Positions 32,595 through 40,027 of a stretch of DNA of 64,000 nucleotides are shown in pieces. Positions within the stretch are counted from its first letter, which is position 1. Each line of letters begins with the position of its first letter. The DNA comes from Promineifilum sp019695075 (GTDB lineage: Bacteria; Chloroflexota; Anaerolineae; Promineifilales; Promineifilaceae). Position numbers and translations under genes: made by a program. The stretch lies in the NCBI GenBank assembly GCA_026129185.1, contig JAHCIO010000001.1:124001-188000 (forward strand), given 5' to 3'. The notes beneath the pieces are model-generated. The model was given only the letters and a program-made list of their open reading frames with translations. It did no database searches and was not told the DNA's origin.

Positions 32595-32636
32595 AGCGGT
32601 TGACCTCCAGCGAAAGTGCGTACTTGTCTCGCGCCC

Positions 32637-33305
32637 TCAGGCGGCGCGATCCTCGATCTCCCAGGCGTGGTCGAGCACGTGCCAGGCCACGCGCCGGACG
32701 AAGTAGCGTGCCGGCCAGATGACGCCGCCGCGCGGGCCGCGCTCCGGGATCTCGCCGCGCTCGGCCGCGGCCAGCGCGTCCATGATCGCCTGCCGCGTCC
32801 GGCGCATGTCCTCGTTCAGGTTGCCGCTGTCGCCGCGCGGGGCCTTCCAGGCCAGGCGGGAGAGATAGCCCTGCTCCGCGCCCAGCACGTGGCGGGTGAT
32901 GTCCTCCAACTCGCGCCCGCCGCCGCGCGGCCCCTTGCGCAAAGCCACGCCAATGGCCGCCTCGGCGGCGGCGTCGAACGCGGCCCAGCAGCCGGCCAAC
33001 AGCGCCCCCAGCCGGGCCAGCTCGCCCTCGCGCAGCCGCTCCCGGTCGCTGGCGGGGATCGCGCTGGGCGCGCCGAAGTCAGTTGTGGCGTCGCCCGGCA
33101 GGCGCTCGACGACGCGGAAGCCCTCGGCCGCGTCCGGCGGCGCGAAGCCCAGCCCGGCCCTCCCGGCCACGGCGGCGTAGCGCGGGGCATAGTCGAGCAG
33201 CGCCCGTCGCGCGGCGGCTTCGTCGCGCCCCGCCCGGCACCAGCCCGGCCACTCCAGCGCCCCGGCAAACATGCGCTTGGCCCCTTCTTCCAGATAGATG
33301 TCCAT
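32637..33305 (-). CDS. DinB-like four-helix protein
   Basis: The 222-residue protein resembles DinB/mycothiol-dependent enzyme-like proteins: a helical bundle with 'LEDITRHVLGAEQGYLSRLAW' (in parts) and the late metal-site block 'RRVAWHVLDHAWEIEDR'. The spaced histidines could bind a divalent metal, as in DinB proteins. The specific reaction is unknown. It starts 12 bases after a short gene (33318-33506) in the same direction. Confidence 0.75.
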   Translation of the reverse strand: MDIYLEEGAKRMFAGALEWPGWCRAGRDEAAARRALLDYAPRYAAVAGRAGLGFAPPDAAEGFRVVERLPGDATTDFGAPSAIPASDRERLREGELARLGALLAGCWAAFDAAAEAAIGVALRKGPRGGGRELEDITRHVLGAEQGYLSRLAWKAPRGDSGNLNEDMRRTRQAIMDALAAAERGEIPERGPRGGVIWPARYFVRRVAWHVLDHAWEIEDRAA

Positions 33306-33317
33306 CGGCTTTTGTCC

Positions 33318-33506
33318 TTAAAGCGGCACGCTGACCGGGCCGGCCGGCGTGTAGGAAACGATGATCGGCAGCACGCGCCAGCGCCCGTCTTCTTCGTATA
33401 GTCTCCTGATGGTGACAAAGTCGGCCGCGTCGCCGCCGCTGAGGACGGCCATCTCGTCCAGCGCGGTCATGTCGTCCGCGGTGTAGTAGGCCAGTCGATC
33501 AGTCGT
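33318..33506 (-). CDS. Short hypothetical protein with apparent ACG start
   Basis: Between the acetyltransferase gene and the DinB-like gene lies a 62-codon frame with normal protein composition: 'TDRLAYYTADD', 'ALDEMAVLSGGDAADFVTIR' and 'EEDGRWRVLPIIVSYTPAG'. It has no ATG at its head. A strong 'aaggag' stands six bases before an ACG codon at 33504-33506, exactly where a start is expected, so either ACG is used or the base is a mutation or error from ATG. Translation from the inner ATG would lose 12 residues. It is spaced 3 bases from the stop of the gene upstream and 12 bases from the next, so it belongs to the operon. Family unknown. Confidence 0.55.
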   Translation of the reverse strand, partial: TTDRLAYYTADDMTALDEMAVLSGGDAADFVTIRRLYEEDGRWRVLPIIVSYTPAGPVSVPL

Positions 33507-33509
33507 GAG

Positions 33510-34061
33510 TTACTCCTTTCCTTGCCGGGCGCGCCACTCCGGCTCTAAAATGGCGTAGATCAGCATATCCCAGTAGCGGCCCTTGAAAAATTCCTTGTCG
33601 CGCAGCCGCCCTTCCAGCCGCATGCCCAGCTTGGTCAGCACGTTGGCCGAGCCGGCGTTGTCGGCGATGGCGTGGGCCCAGACGCGATGGACGCCCAGTT
33701 GGCCGAAGCCGAAGTTCAGGATGGCGCGGCCCGCTTCGGTGGCATAGCCGCGCCCCCACTGGGCCGGCGACAGCTCATAGCCCATGTCGGCCTCGTGGGA
33801 GCCGGTCGCGGTCAGCCGGACGCCGCAGTTGCCGATGAATTCGCCGGTCTCCCGCAGGGTAATGGCCAACTGATACTGCGTGCGCGGTTGGCGGCGCTGG
33901 TTGTCGATCTGCCGGTTGACGAAGCCGCGCGCATCCTCCGGCGTGCGCTCCGTCCATTCGTAGTAGCGCAGGTAGAGCGGGTCGGACTGGTAGGCCAACA
34001 CGGCCAGCCAGTCGTCTTCGCGGAACTCGCGCAGCCGCAGGCGTTCGGTCGTCAGTTCCAT
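33510..34061 (-). CDS. RimJ/RimL-type GNAT acetyltransferase
   Basis: The 183-residue protein opens with 'TERLRLREFREDDW', the usual start of RimJ/RimL family N-acetyltransferases, and has the acetyl-CoA site 'YELSPAQWGRGYATEAGRAI' and 'NAGSANVLTKLGMRLEG'. Members acetylate protein N-termini or small molecules; the target here is unknown. Its stop codon is in the same frame as the short gene that follows. Confidence 0.92.
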   Translation of the reverse strand: MELTTERLRLREFREDDWLAVLAYQSDPLYLRYYEWTERTPEDARGFVNRQIDNQRRQPRTQYQLAITLRETGEFIGNCGVRLTATGSHEADMGYELSPAQWGRGYATEAGRAILNFGFGQLGVHRVWAHAIADNAGSANVLTKLGMRLEGRLRDKEFFKGRYWDMLIYAILEPEWRARQGKE

Positions 34062-34115
34062 TGGCGTCCTTGGTCAGGCAGAGCGATACGCCGGCGCGGC
34101 CGGCCGCTCTTCTTA

Positions 34116-34562
34116 CTATCGCTCATAGACGTAGGCCGCCTGCTCGCCGACCGCGCCGAGTGCGCCATAGAGGGCCACGGCCGCTTCGGCGACCTGATTC
34201 GCGGTGATCTCCACCGAGAAGGCCGGGCCGCGGTCGGCCCAGGCCTCAAGGGCATGGCTGAGCATCTCCTCGAACAGGAGGCGATAGCCGGCCAGTGTCA
34301 GGACGACCACGCCGGCGTCGCCGCTTTCCGAGATCGTGAAACCGGCCAGTTGCCCATAGCCGTCAAACCACAGGAAGGCGTTGCTTTCACAGAAGTTGGC
34401 GAAGACGAGCTTGCTCTCGTACAGAGCGTGTTTCCAATCGACGATGCGGCCCAGGCACCACGTCGAGCGGGCGCGGACGTTGATGTTGTCGTCGATGATG
34501 AAGCGGCACAGCCGGACAAAATCGCCGGCGGCTTCGGAGTAGGGGCGGGGGGTGACGTTCAT
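34116..34562 (-). CDS. GNAT-like protein, probably C-terminally truncated
   Basis: ATG at 34560-34562 opens a 148-residue frame beginning 'MNVTPRPYSEAAGDFVRLCRF', the opening of a two-part GNAT family in which a ~150-residue N-terminal domain precedes the acetyl-CoA binding domain. Here the frame stops soon after 'VEITANQVAEAAVALYG', so the catalytic part is missing. It may be a pseudogene remnant or a short family member. A TATAAT-containing promoter lies upstream. Confidence 0.55.
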   Translation of the reverse strand: MNVTPRPYSEAAGDFVRLCRFIIDDNINVRARSTWCLGRIVDWKHALYESKLVFANFCESNAFLWFDGYGQLAGFTISESGDAGVVVLTLAGYRLLFEEMLSHALEAWADRGPAFSVEITANQVAEAAVALYGALGAVGEQAAYVYER

Positions 34563-34670
34563 CTGCTTTGCTGGTACTGATCCAAATCGATAGAACGCGG
34601 CCGCTTGGCAGAGAGTCCAGAGAGGGCTTGGCAATGAAGGCGAGGCGGCGCGTGTGGATCAGTCAGGCGC

Positions 34671-34699
34671 ATTATACCGCGATCTGGTGGCGCCGAGAA
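34671..34699 (-). promoter_or_regulatory. Possible promoter of the 34562 gene
   Basis: A perfect TATAAT on the minus strand (34671-34676) lies about 110 bases before the ATG. The -35 at 17 bases (TTCTCG, 34694-34699) is poor, so the call rests on the -10. Confidence 0.35.
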
Positions 34700-34773
34700 A
34701 CCCCGACGCGCCCGGCCAGGCGTCCTTGAAGCGGTATTCTTCGCATAGTAATCAGTCCGTCTGGGCGCAGCCT

Positions 34774-35349
34774 CTATTGGGCCAACACCCTTTCTACGCG
34801 CCGGTCGGGAATGAGCCAGATCAGGGCCACAATCACATAGGCCGCGCAGCTCAGCCAGACGTTGACAAAGGCCAGGACGATGCCCGCGGCGTAGAGAGCA
34901 ATCGACACCTTCTCCTTGCGGTTGCCTTTGAGCGCGGTGGCCAGCGCCGAATCGGGGCGGTGGAGCGCCAGCAGAGCGCGCGTCAGAAAGTAGTAGGCAA
35001 TGGCCGAGGCTAAAAGAACTAGCCCGTAAAGCGCCAGGGGCAGGGCCGCCAGCCCATTATTCCCCAGCCAGGCCGTCAGGAACGGGACGAGCGACAGCCA
35101 GAACAGCAGGTGGGTGTTGGCCCACAGCACGCGGCCGTCCACCTGCTCCACGACCTGAAACAGGTGATGATGGTTGGTCCAGTAGATGCCCAGGTAGAGA
35201 AAGCTAAGCACATAACTCAGGAAGACGGGCACGAGCGGCCGCAGCGCGGCCAGATCATGGCCGCGCTGCGGCGTCAATTGCAACACCATGATGGTAATCA
35301 GAATGGCGATGACGCCGTCGCTGAACGCCTCCAGCCGTGTCCTGCTCAT
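34774..35349 (-). CDS. TMEM175-family (DUF1211) membrane protein
   Basis: The 191-residue protein has the family hallmark 'RLEAFSDGVIAILITIMVL' at the N-terminus, including the FSD motif of TMEM175 potassium channels, then 'LYLGIYWTNHHHLFQ' and four further helices. Bacterial members conduct potassium. It starts 19 bases after the MoaD-like gene. Confidence 0.9.
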   Translation of the reverse strand: MSRTRLEAFSDGVIAILITIMVLQLTPQRGHDLAALRPLVPVFLSYVLSFLYLGIYWTNHHHLFQVVEQVDGRVLWANTHLLFWLSLVPFLTAWLGNNGLAALPLALYGLVLLASAIAYYFLTRALLALHRPDSALATALKGNRKEKVSIALYAAGIVLAFVNVWLSCAAYVIVALIWLIPDRRVERVLAQ

Positions 35350-35368
35350 GCGCTATTTGGGTTGGCCA

Positions 35369-35665
35369 TCATCCACCGGCAATCGCGCCGATGATGCGCA
35401 ACGGCTCCTTGCCGCTGGCGACCGTGGCCGGCAACGGCGCGTCCGGCGCTTCGTGCGACAGGTCTTCCACGCCGGCAAAGAAGCGTAGGTAGGCGCGGCG
35501 CTGCCCCGTGCTGTAGTCGCGGATGGTGCCGCGCAGCACGGGGTAGCGCGCCTCCAGCGCGTCGAGGACGGCCTGCTGGGTCACCGGCTCGGCCACCGCC
35601 ACGCTCACCTCTGCGCTGACGCCGGCCAGATTGCGGAGGTGATGGGGGATGATGACGCGGATCAC
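35369..35665 (-). CDS. MoaD/ThiS-type ubiquitin-like protein
   Basis: The 98-residue protein has a beta-grasp layout ('IRVIIPHHLRNLAG', 'QAVLDALEARYPVLRG', 'YLRFFAGVED') and ends in 'GAIAGG', the Gly-Gly tail used by MoaD/ThiS sulfur carriers. In this family the tail carries a thiocarboxylate for sulfur transfer. No E1-like or molybdopterin gene is nearby. The ATG overlaps the stop of the BNR-repeat gene by 4 bases. Confidence 0.87.
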   Translation of the reverse strand: MIRVIIPHHLRNLAGVSAEVSVAVAEPVTQQAVLDALEARYPVLRGTIRDYSTGQRRAYLRFFAGVEDLSHEAPDAPLPATVASGKEPLRIIGAIAGG

Positions 35666-36774
35666 GGCAGGATCTGCGCCTCAACCGAGAGCACGGCCGG
35701 CAGATCGTGGACGATGGCCTGCCAGTGGTCGCCGCCGTCGGCCGAGACGTAGACCTGGCCGCCGGTTGTGCCGAAGTAGATGCCGCAGGGGTCGAGCTTG
35801 TCCACGCTCATGGCGTCGCGCAGGACGTTGACGTAGCAGTTCTCCTGCGGCAAGCCATCGGTCAGCGCCTCCCATTCGTTGCCGTCGCGGCGGCGATAGA
35901 CGCGCAGCTTGCCATCGGGCGGGTAGTGCTCCGAGTCGCTCTTGATGGGCACGACGTAGATCGTCTCCGGCTCGTGGGCATGCACGTCGATGACGAAGCC
36001 GAAGTCCGACGGCAGACTGCCGCTGATCTCATACCACTCGTCGCCGGCGTTGTCGCTGCGCATCACGTCCCAATGCTTTTGCATGAACAGCCGGTCGGGG
36101 TTCGATGGGTGCATGGCGACGTGGTGAACGCAGTGGCCCACTTCGGCTTTGGGATCGGGGATGTAGTCGGAGCGCAGACCCTGGTTGATGGCCTTCCACG
36201 TCTGCCCGCCGTCGTCGCTGCGGAACGCGCCGGCGGCGGAGATGGCCACGACGATGCGGTCGGGGTTGGCCGGGTCAAGAAGGACGGTGTGCAGGCACAG
36301 CCCGCCCGCGCCCGGCTGCCAGATGCCGCCGGTGTCGTGTTGGCGCAGGCCGGGCAGCTCCTGCCACGTCTGCCCGCCGTCGCCGGAGCGGAAGAGGGCC
36401 GCGTCTTCAACTCCGGCGTAGATCGTATCGGGGTCGGACGGCGACGGCTCCAGATGCCAGACGCGCTTGAAGTCCCACGGATGGGGCGTGCCGTCGTACC
36501 ATTGATGCGTGCCTGTTTCGCCGGCATAGGCGAACTCGTTGCCGACGGTCGTCCACGTCTTGCCGCCATCGTCGGAGCGGTGCATGACCTGGCCGAACCA
36601 GTCGCTGGACTGCGAGGCGTAAATGCGGTTGGGGTCGGCCGGCGAGCCTTTAAGGTGGTAGATTTCCCAGCCGCCAAAGTAGGGGCCATCGACCTGCCAC
36701 TGCTCGCGCTTCTCATCCGAGGTCAGGATAAACGCGCCCTTGCGGGTTCCAACCAGAACTCGTACAGTGCTCAT
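35662..36774 (-). CDS. BNR/Asp-box repeat beta-propeller protein
   Basis: The 370-residue protein has repeated Asp boxes ('RSDDGGKTWTTV', 'RSGDGGQTWQEL', 'RSDDGGQTWKAI', 'VSADGGDHWQAI'), as in sialidase-like and sortilin-like propellers. No signal peptide is visible, so it may be cytoplasmic. It is translationally coupled to a MoaD/ThiS-type carrier, a pairing that suggests a shared sulfur-transfer or binding role of unknown kind. A good promoter lies at 36859-36887. Confidence 0.9.
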   Translation of the reverse strand: MSTVRVLVGTRKGAFILTSDEKREQWQVDGPYFGGWEIYHLKGSPADPNRIYASQSSDWFGQVMHRSDDGGKTWTTVGNEFAYAGETGTHQWYDGTPHPWDFKRVWHLEPSPSDPDTIYAGVEDAALFRSGDGGQTWQELPGLRQHDTGGIWQPGAGGLCLHTVLLDPANPDRIVVAISAAGAFRSDDGGQTWKAINQGLRSDYIPDPKAEVGHCVHHVAMHPSNPDRLFMQKHWDVMRSDNAGDEWYEISGSLPSDFGFVIDVHAHEPETIYVVPIKSDSEHYPPDGKLRVYRRRDGNEWEALTDGLPQENCYVNVLRDAMSVDKLDPCGIYFGTTGGQVYVSADGGDHWQAIVHDLPAVLSVEAQILP

Positions 36775-36858
36775 TTGCTTCTGCTACTCCTTGCCGGGTG
36801 CGGCCAGCTATTCGTTTGTTGTCGGACGGAGGACTGCCTACCGTTGAGCTATCACACT

Positions 36859-36887
36859 AGTTTAGAACAAATATTCTATCTTGTCAA
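36859..36887 (-). promoter_or_regulatory. Promoter of the BNR-MoaD-TMEM175 operon
   Basis: On the minus strand a perfect TTGACA (36882-36887) and TAAACT (36859-36864) are separated by 17 bases. The spacer contains an imperfect inverted repeat (AGAATATTTGTTCT) that could be an operator. The rest of 36775-36986 shows no gene. Confidence 0.6.
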
Positions 36888-36986
36888 CGAGAGCGACGCC
36901 TCTTTGCAAGTAGCCGGCCTGTTCGGCGAGGCGGAATCATAGCCCCGCACGTCGCCGGCCGTCAACTTTGTGCGCGAAAACACAAA

Positions 36987-37017
36987 CGCCCGCCATTGGC
37001 ATGGCCAATGGCGGGCG
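36987..37017 (-). terminator. Hairpin terminator of the 37573 gene
   Basis: A perfect 14-bp stem (36987-37000 with 37004-37017) and 3-base loop is followed on the minus strand by 'tttgtgtttt'. It lies 130 bases past the stop of the membrane-protein gene, behind a tandem repeat array. Confidence 0.75.
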
Positions 37018-37130
37018 AAGGAATCGCCCGGCGGGCGAAGGAATCGCCCGGCGGGCGAAGGAATCGCCCGGCGGGCGGAGGAATCGCCCGGCGGGCGGAG
37101 GAAGCGCCCGGCGGGCGGAGGAAGCGGCGG
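37011..37130. repeat. Six tandem 20-bp repeats
   Basis: The 20-bp unit GCGGGCGAAGGAATCGCCCG is repeated at 37011, 37031, 37051, 37071, 37091 and 37111, with drift towards 'ggcggaggaagcg' in later copies. Each unit can fold on itself. The first unit shares its 'gcgggcg' with the arm of the terminator hairpin, so the array probably grew from it. Confidence 0.9.
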
Positions 37131-37147
37131 TTAGGGGAAGGGCAATC

Positions 37148-37573
37148 TCAGGCGGACTTGGCCGCGCTGCCGCTGGCCACGGGGGCGCGGTCGTACTTCA
37201 GCCAGGTGTAGGCGAAGCCGGCGGCCAGGATGACGTAGACGACCAGCAGGATGAGCAGGCCCGTGGAGACGACGCCGACGAAGAAGATGTAGTAGACCGC
37301 GCCGATGAGGCTCATCACGTTGGCCGTCAGGCCGGCGGCAACGAAGACGCGCACCTGCTCCCAGCGCGTAGCCCGCAGGGCCAGCAGCGCGGCCACGGCG
37401 TAGCCAACCGACAGCCCGCCGGTCTGCTGCATGACCGGGATGGAGTTCGGGTCTAAGCCCGAAATGCGGATGATGAAGCTGGGGTAGACCATCGCCAGTA
37501 CGCCGATGATGCCGGTGGCGAGCATTTGCACGACAAAGAGCGCTTTCAAGTCCGATCCGATTCGCCTGTTCAT
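37148..37573 (-). CDS. Small four-helix membrane protein
   Basis: The 141-residue protein has four hydrophobic segments (about 12-32, 50-66, 74-98, 103-124) and a short charged tail. 'aaggag' lies six bases before the ATG. I do not recognise the family. The gene stands between a 118-base gap downstream of the GH13 gene and the tandem repeat array. Confidence 0.7.
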   Translation of the reverse strand: MNRRIGSDLKALFVVQMLATGIIGVLAMVYPSFIIRISGLDPNSIPVMQQTGGLSVGYAVAALLALRATRWEQVRVFVAAGLTANVMSLIGAVYYIFFVGVVSTGLLILLVVYVILAAGFAYTWLKYDRAPVASGSAAKSA

Positions 37574-37692
37574 GGTTATCTCCTTCTGCTGAATGACTGC
37601 TGTCGCGCCGGCGTCTGTTTTTCCGGCGCGGTAGTGTCATTCTAGGGCCAGTCGGGCGTCCATCTCCAGACCGAACGGTGCTCATTGTCTGC

Positions 37693-39006
37693 TCAGGCGA
37701 CGGCTTCGCGGACGAAGATGCGAAACCCCCAGCGCTCCAGTTCTAGCTCCGTGCCGTCATCGAAGGTCATCGCTTCGCCGCTGAGAGCGTCGATATACGC
37801 GCCGTGGTGCAAGCCCTCCGGGAAGCTCACCGTCTGCCGCCGTTCGGACAGGTTGAAGACAGCGAAGACCTTGTCGCGCTCGTTCTCGCGCACGAAGCTG
37901 AGCACACTCTCCAGGGCATCGTTGGGCACACGAACCATACGCGCGCCCCACGTGGCGTTCCACAGGGCGGTATTGTCGCGCTTCAGGGCGAAGAGGCGTT
38001 GGTAGAGGTCGCCCAGGGGGTGCGGCCGCCAGTCGATTGGGTCGCGCTCGAAGAAGGCCAACCGGCGCTCATTGCCCGCCTCCTGGCCGTTGTAGATGAG
38101 CGGCATGCCCTCGCTGACGACCGAGAGGGCGATGGCCGCCTCCAACGCCTCGCCGAACTGCTCGAACTCCGTGCCCTCCCAGGCGTTCTTGTCGTGGTTG
38201 CTGACGAACAGCATGCGCATGATGTCGCGCGGGTAGGCCTTCTCGTTCCAGGAGTAGTAGACGTAAAGGGCGTTGACGTCGGCCTGGCCGGTGGCGATCT
38301 TGTGCATGACGTCGTTCCAGTGCCAGGCATAGGTCATGTCGAACGCCTCGGCGTGCAGGTCGCGCGCCTCCCACTCGGCCAGCAGGAAGACCGGCTTGAC
38401 GGCCTCCAGCTCGCGGCGGACGTTGTTCCAGAAGTCGGTGGGCACGAAGCCGGCCACGTCGCAGCGGAAGCCGTCCACATCCACCTCGCGCACCCAATGC
38501 ACCATCGCCGCGGTCATATACTCGCGGAGGGCGGGCTGGTCGTAGTCGAAGTCGATGACGTCGGGCCAGTCCCACCACGGCGTCGGCCGGAAGTCGCCCT
38601 TCCAGTCGCGGGTGTACCATTCGGGGTGTTCGCTGACCAGATTGCAGTCCCAGGCGGAGTGGTTGGCCACCCAGTCGAGAATGACGAACATGCCCAACGC
38701 GTGGGCCTGGCGGACGAAGTGCTTCAGGTCGTCGAGCGTGCCCAATTCCGGGTTGACGCCGTAGTAGTCGCGCACGGAGTAGGGGCTGCCCAGCGAGCCT
38801 TTGCGGTTGACCTGGCCGATGGGCTGGACGGGCATGAGCCAGAGGATGACCGCGCCCAGTTCCTTCAGCCGCGGCAGTTGCGCCGCGGCGGCGTTGAACG
38901 TGCCCTCCGGCGTGAACTGGCGAGTGTTGATCTGGTAGATAGTGGCGTTCTTGCTCCACGCGGGGTGGCGCAGGCGGACGGCGGGTATGGGTTCGTAGGG
39001 TGACAT
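37693..39006 (-). CDS. Alpha-amylase family glycosyl hydrolase (GH13)
   Basis: The protein (437 residues from ATG at 39006; a GTG two codons earlier is possible) has the GH13 barrel blocks 'YQINTRQF', 'VILDWVANHS', 'VDGFRCDVA' with the nucleophile Asp (about residue 182), 'FLLAEWE' with the acid/base Glu (about 210), and 'FVSNHDKN' with the third catalytic Asp. A beta-sandwich domain closes it. No signal peptide is visible, so it should act on intracellular alpha-glucans, fitting malQ and glgA later in the window. Confidence 0.93.
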   Translation of the reverse strand: MSPYEPIPAVRLRHPAWSKNATIYQINTRQFTPEGTFNAAAAQLPRLKELGAVILWLMPVQPIGQVNRKGSLGSPYSVRDYYGVNPELGTLDDLKHFVRQAHALGMFVILDWVANHSAWDCNLVSEHPEWYTRDWKGDFRPTPWWDWPDVIDFDYDQPALREYMTAAMVHWVREVDVDGFRCDVAGFVPTDFWNNVRRELEAVKPVFLLAEWEARDLHAEAFDMTYAWHWNDVMHKIATGQADVNALYVYYSWNEKAYPRDIMRMLFVSNHDKNAWEGTEFEQFGEALEAAIALSVVSEGMPLIYNGQEAGNERRLAFFERDPIDWRPHPLGDLYQRLFALKRDNTALWNATWGARMVRVPNDALESVLSFVRENERDKVFAVFNLSERRQTVSFPEGLHHGAYIDALSGEAMTFDDGTELELERWGFRIFVREAVA

Positions 39007-39088
39007 GGCCACCAGTCTACTGCGTCGCCGCCGAATCGCACAAGTGCCGACCGCAAGCCGCAGGGGGCGTTGCCGGGTTGGAAGAAGT

Positions 39089-39192
39089 GCTCACGCAAAG
39101 TCGCCAAGTAAGCAAAGGACACAAAGAAGAAGCGCGCTCATCAGTCGGTTTCTTCTTTGCGCCTTTTGCCCCCTTCGCGCCTTTGCGTGAGC
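39089..39192. repeat. Imperfect inverted repeat element with 43-bp arms
   Basis: The arms at 39089-39131 and 39150-39192 are imperfect reverse complements (both begin/end with the GCTCACGCAAAG motif) around an 18-base centre. No open frame is inside. It resembles a small non-autonomous palindromic element. A related half-site ('cttcgcgccttcgcgtgagc') occurs near 23756-23775. Confidence 0.75.
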
Positions 39193-39277
39193 TTCTATAG
39201 ACTTGGCAATGACCCTGACACGGGCCGCAAGTGGCCTTCCCGTTGCGAGCGGGATAAAGTCATGCTGAGGTGATCCC

Positions 39278-39901
39278 ATGGAAACACTAGACCTTCGCCG
39301 CCAGTACAAGCATCTCTATAACCCGTCGGCCAAGCGGGTTGAGATCGTCGATGTGCCGCCGCTGCAATTCGCGATGGTCGATGGGCTGATCCCGGTCGGA
39401 ATGGGGCCGGGCGAGTCGCCGGACTTCGACGAGGCGCTCAGCGCGCTCTATGGCATCAGCTACACGCTCAAATTCATGTTCAAGAAGCGGGCCGAAAACC
39501 CCATCGACTACCCGGTGATGGCCCTGGAAGGGTTGTGGAATACGTCGTCGGGTGTCTTCGACCCGACCGTGCGCGAGGACTGGGTCTACACGGCCATGAT
39601 CATGCAGCCCGGCATCATCACGCCGGAGGCGTTCGAGGAGGGGCGGGCGCAACTGCTGAAGAAGCACCCCGGCCCCGGCCCGGCGCGGCTGCGGCTGGAG
39701 ACCTTCCACGAGGGGCGCTGTATCCAGATGATGCATGTCGGCCCCTACGCCACCGAGATGGAGACGATCGCCCGCATGGACGCCTTTGCCACCGAGCACG
39801 GGCTGAGCTTCAGCGGCCGCCACCACGAGATCTACATGGGCGACCCGCGCCGCGCCGCCCCGGAGAAGCTCAAGACGGTGCTGCGCCATCCCGTTCGGTG
39901 A
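39278..39901 (+). CDS. GyrI-like small-molecule-binding domain protein
   Basis: The 207-residue protein has the GyrI-like/SOUL fold blocks 'DVPPLQFAMVDGLIPVG', 'DYPVMALEGLWN', 'ARLRLETFHEGRCIQMMHVGPYATE' (in parts) and the ending 'PEKLKTVLRHPVR'. Such proteins bind small lipophilic ligands, and some hydrolyse cyclopropanoid toxins. 'gaggtga' is five bases before the ATG. After the TGA stop the same frame stays open for 30 more codons. Confidence 0.9.
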   Translation: METLDLRRQYKHLYNPSAKRVEIVDVPPLQFAMVDGLIPVGMGPGESPDFDEALSALYGISYTLKFMFKKRAENPIDYPVMALEGLWNTSSGVFDPTVREDWVYTAMIMQPGIITPEAFEEGRAQLLKKHPGPGPARLRLETFHEGRCIQMMHVGPYATEMETIARMDAFATEHGLSFSGRHHEIYMGDPRRAAPEKLKTVLRHPVR

Positions 39902-40027
39902 GGAGGTCGCGCCGAGGCGGCCGTCGCCCTGACTGCCTTTGGCCACTCGCCGGGCGACGTAGACCTGATCATCTACCTGCGCGAGGGGGCCTAGCGACGG
40001 CATTTCGGTGGAGCAACGATACAAAGC

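Noticed and set aside
36865..36881. LexA box in the BNR operon promoter
   Set aside because: The dyad is imperfect and the downstream genes are not SOS-type, so it is left as an unnamed operator-like repeat.
37011..37130. CRISPR or coding repeat
   Set aside because: 20-bp tandem units have no spacers, and no start or ribosome site supports translation.
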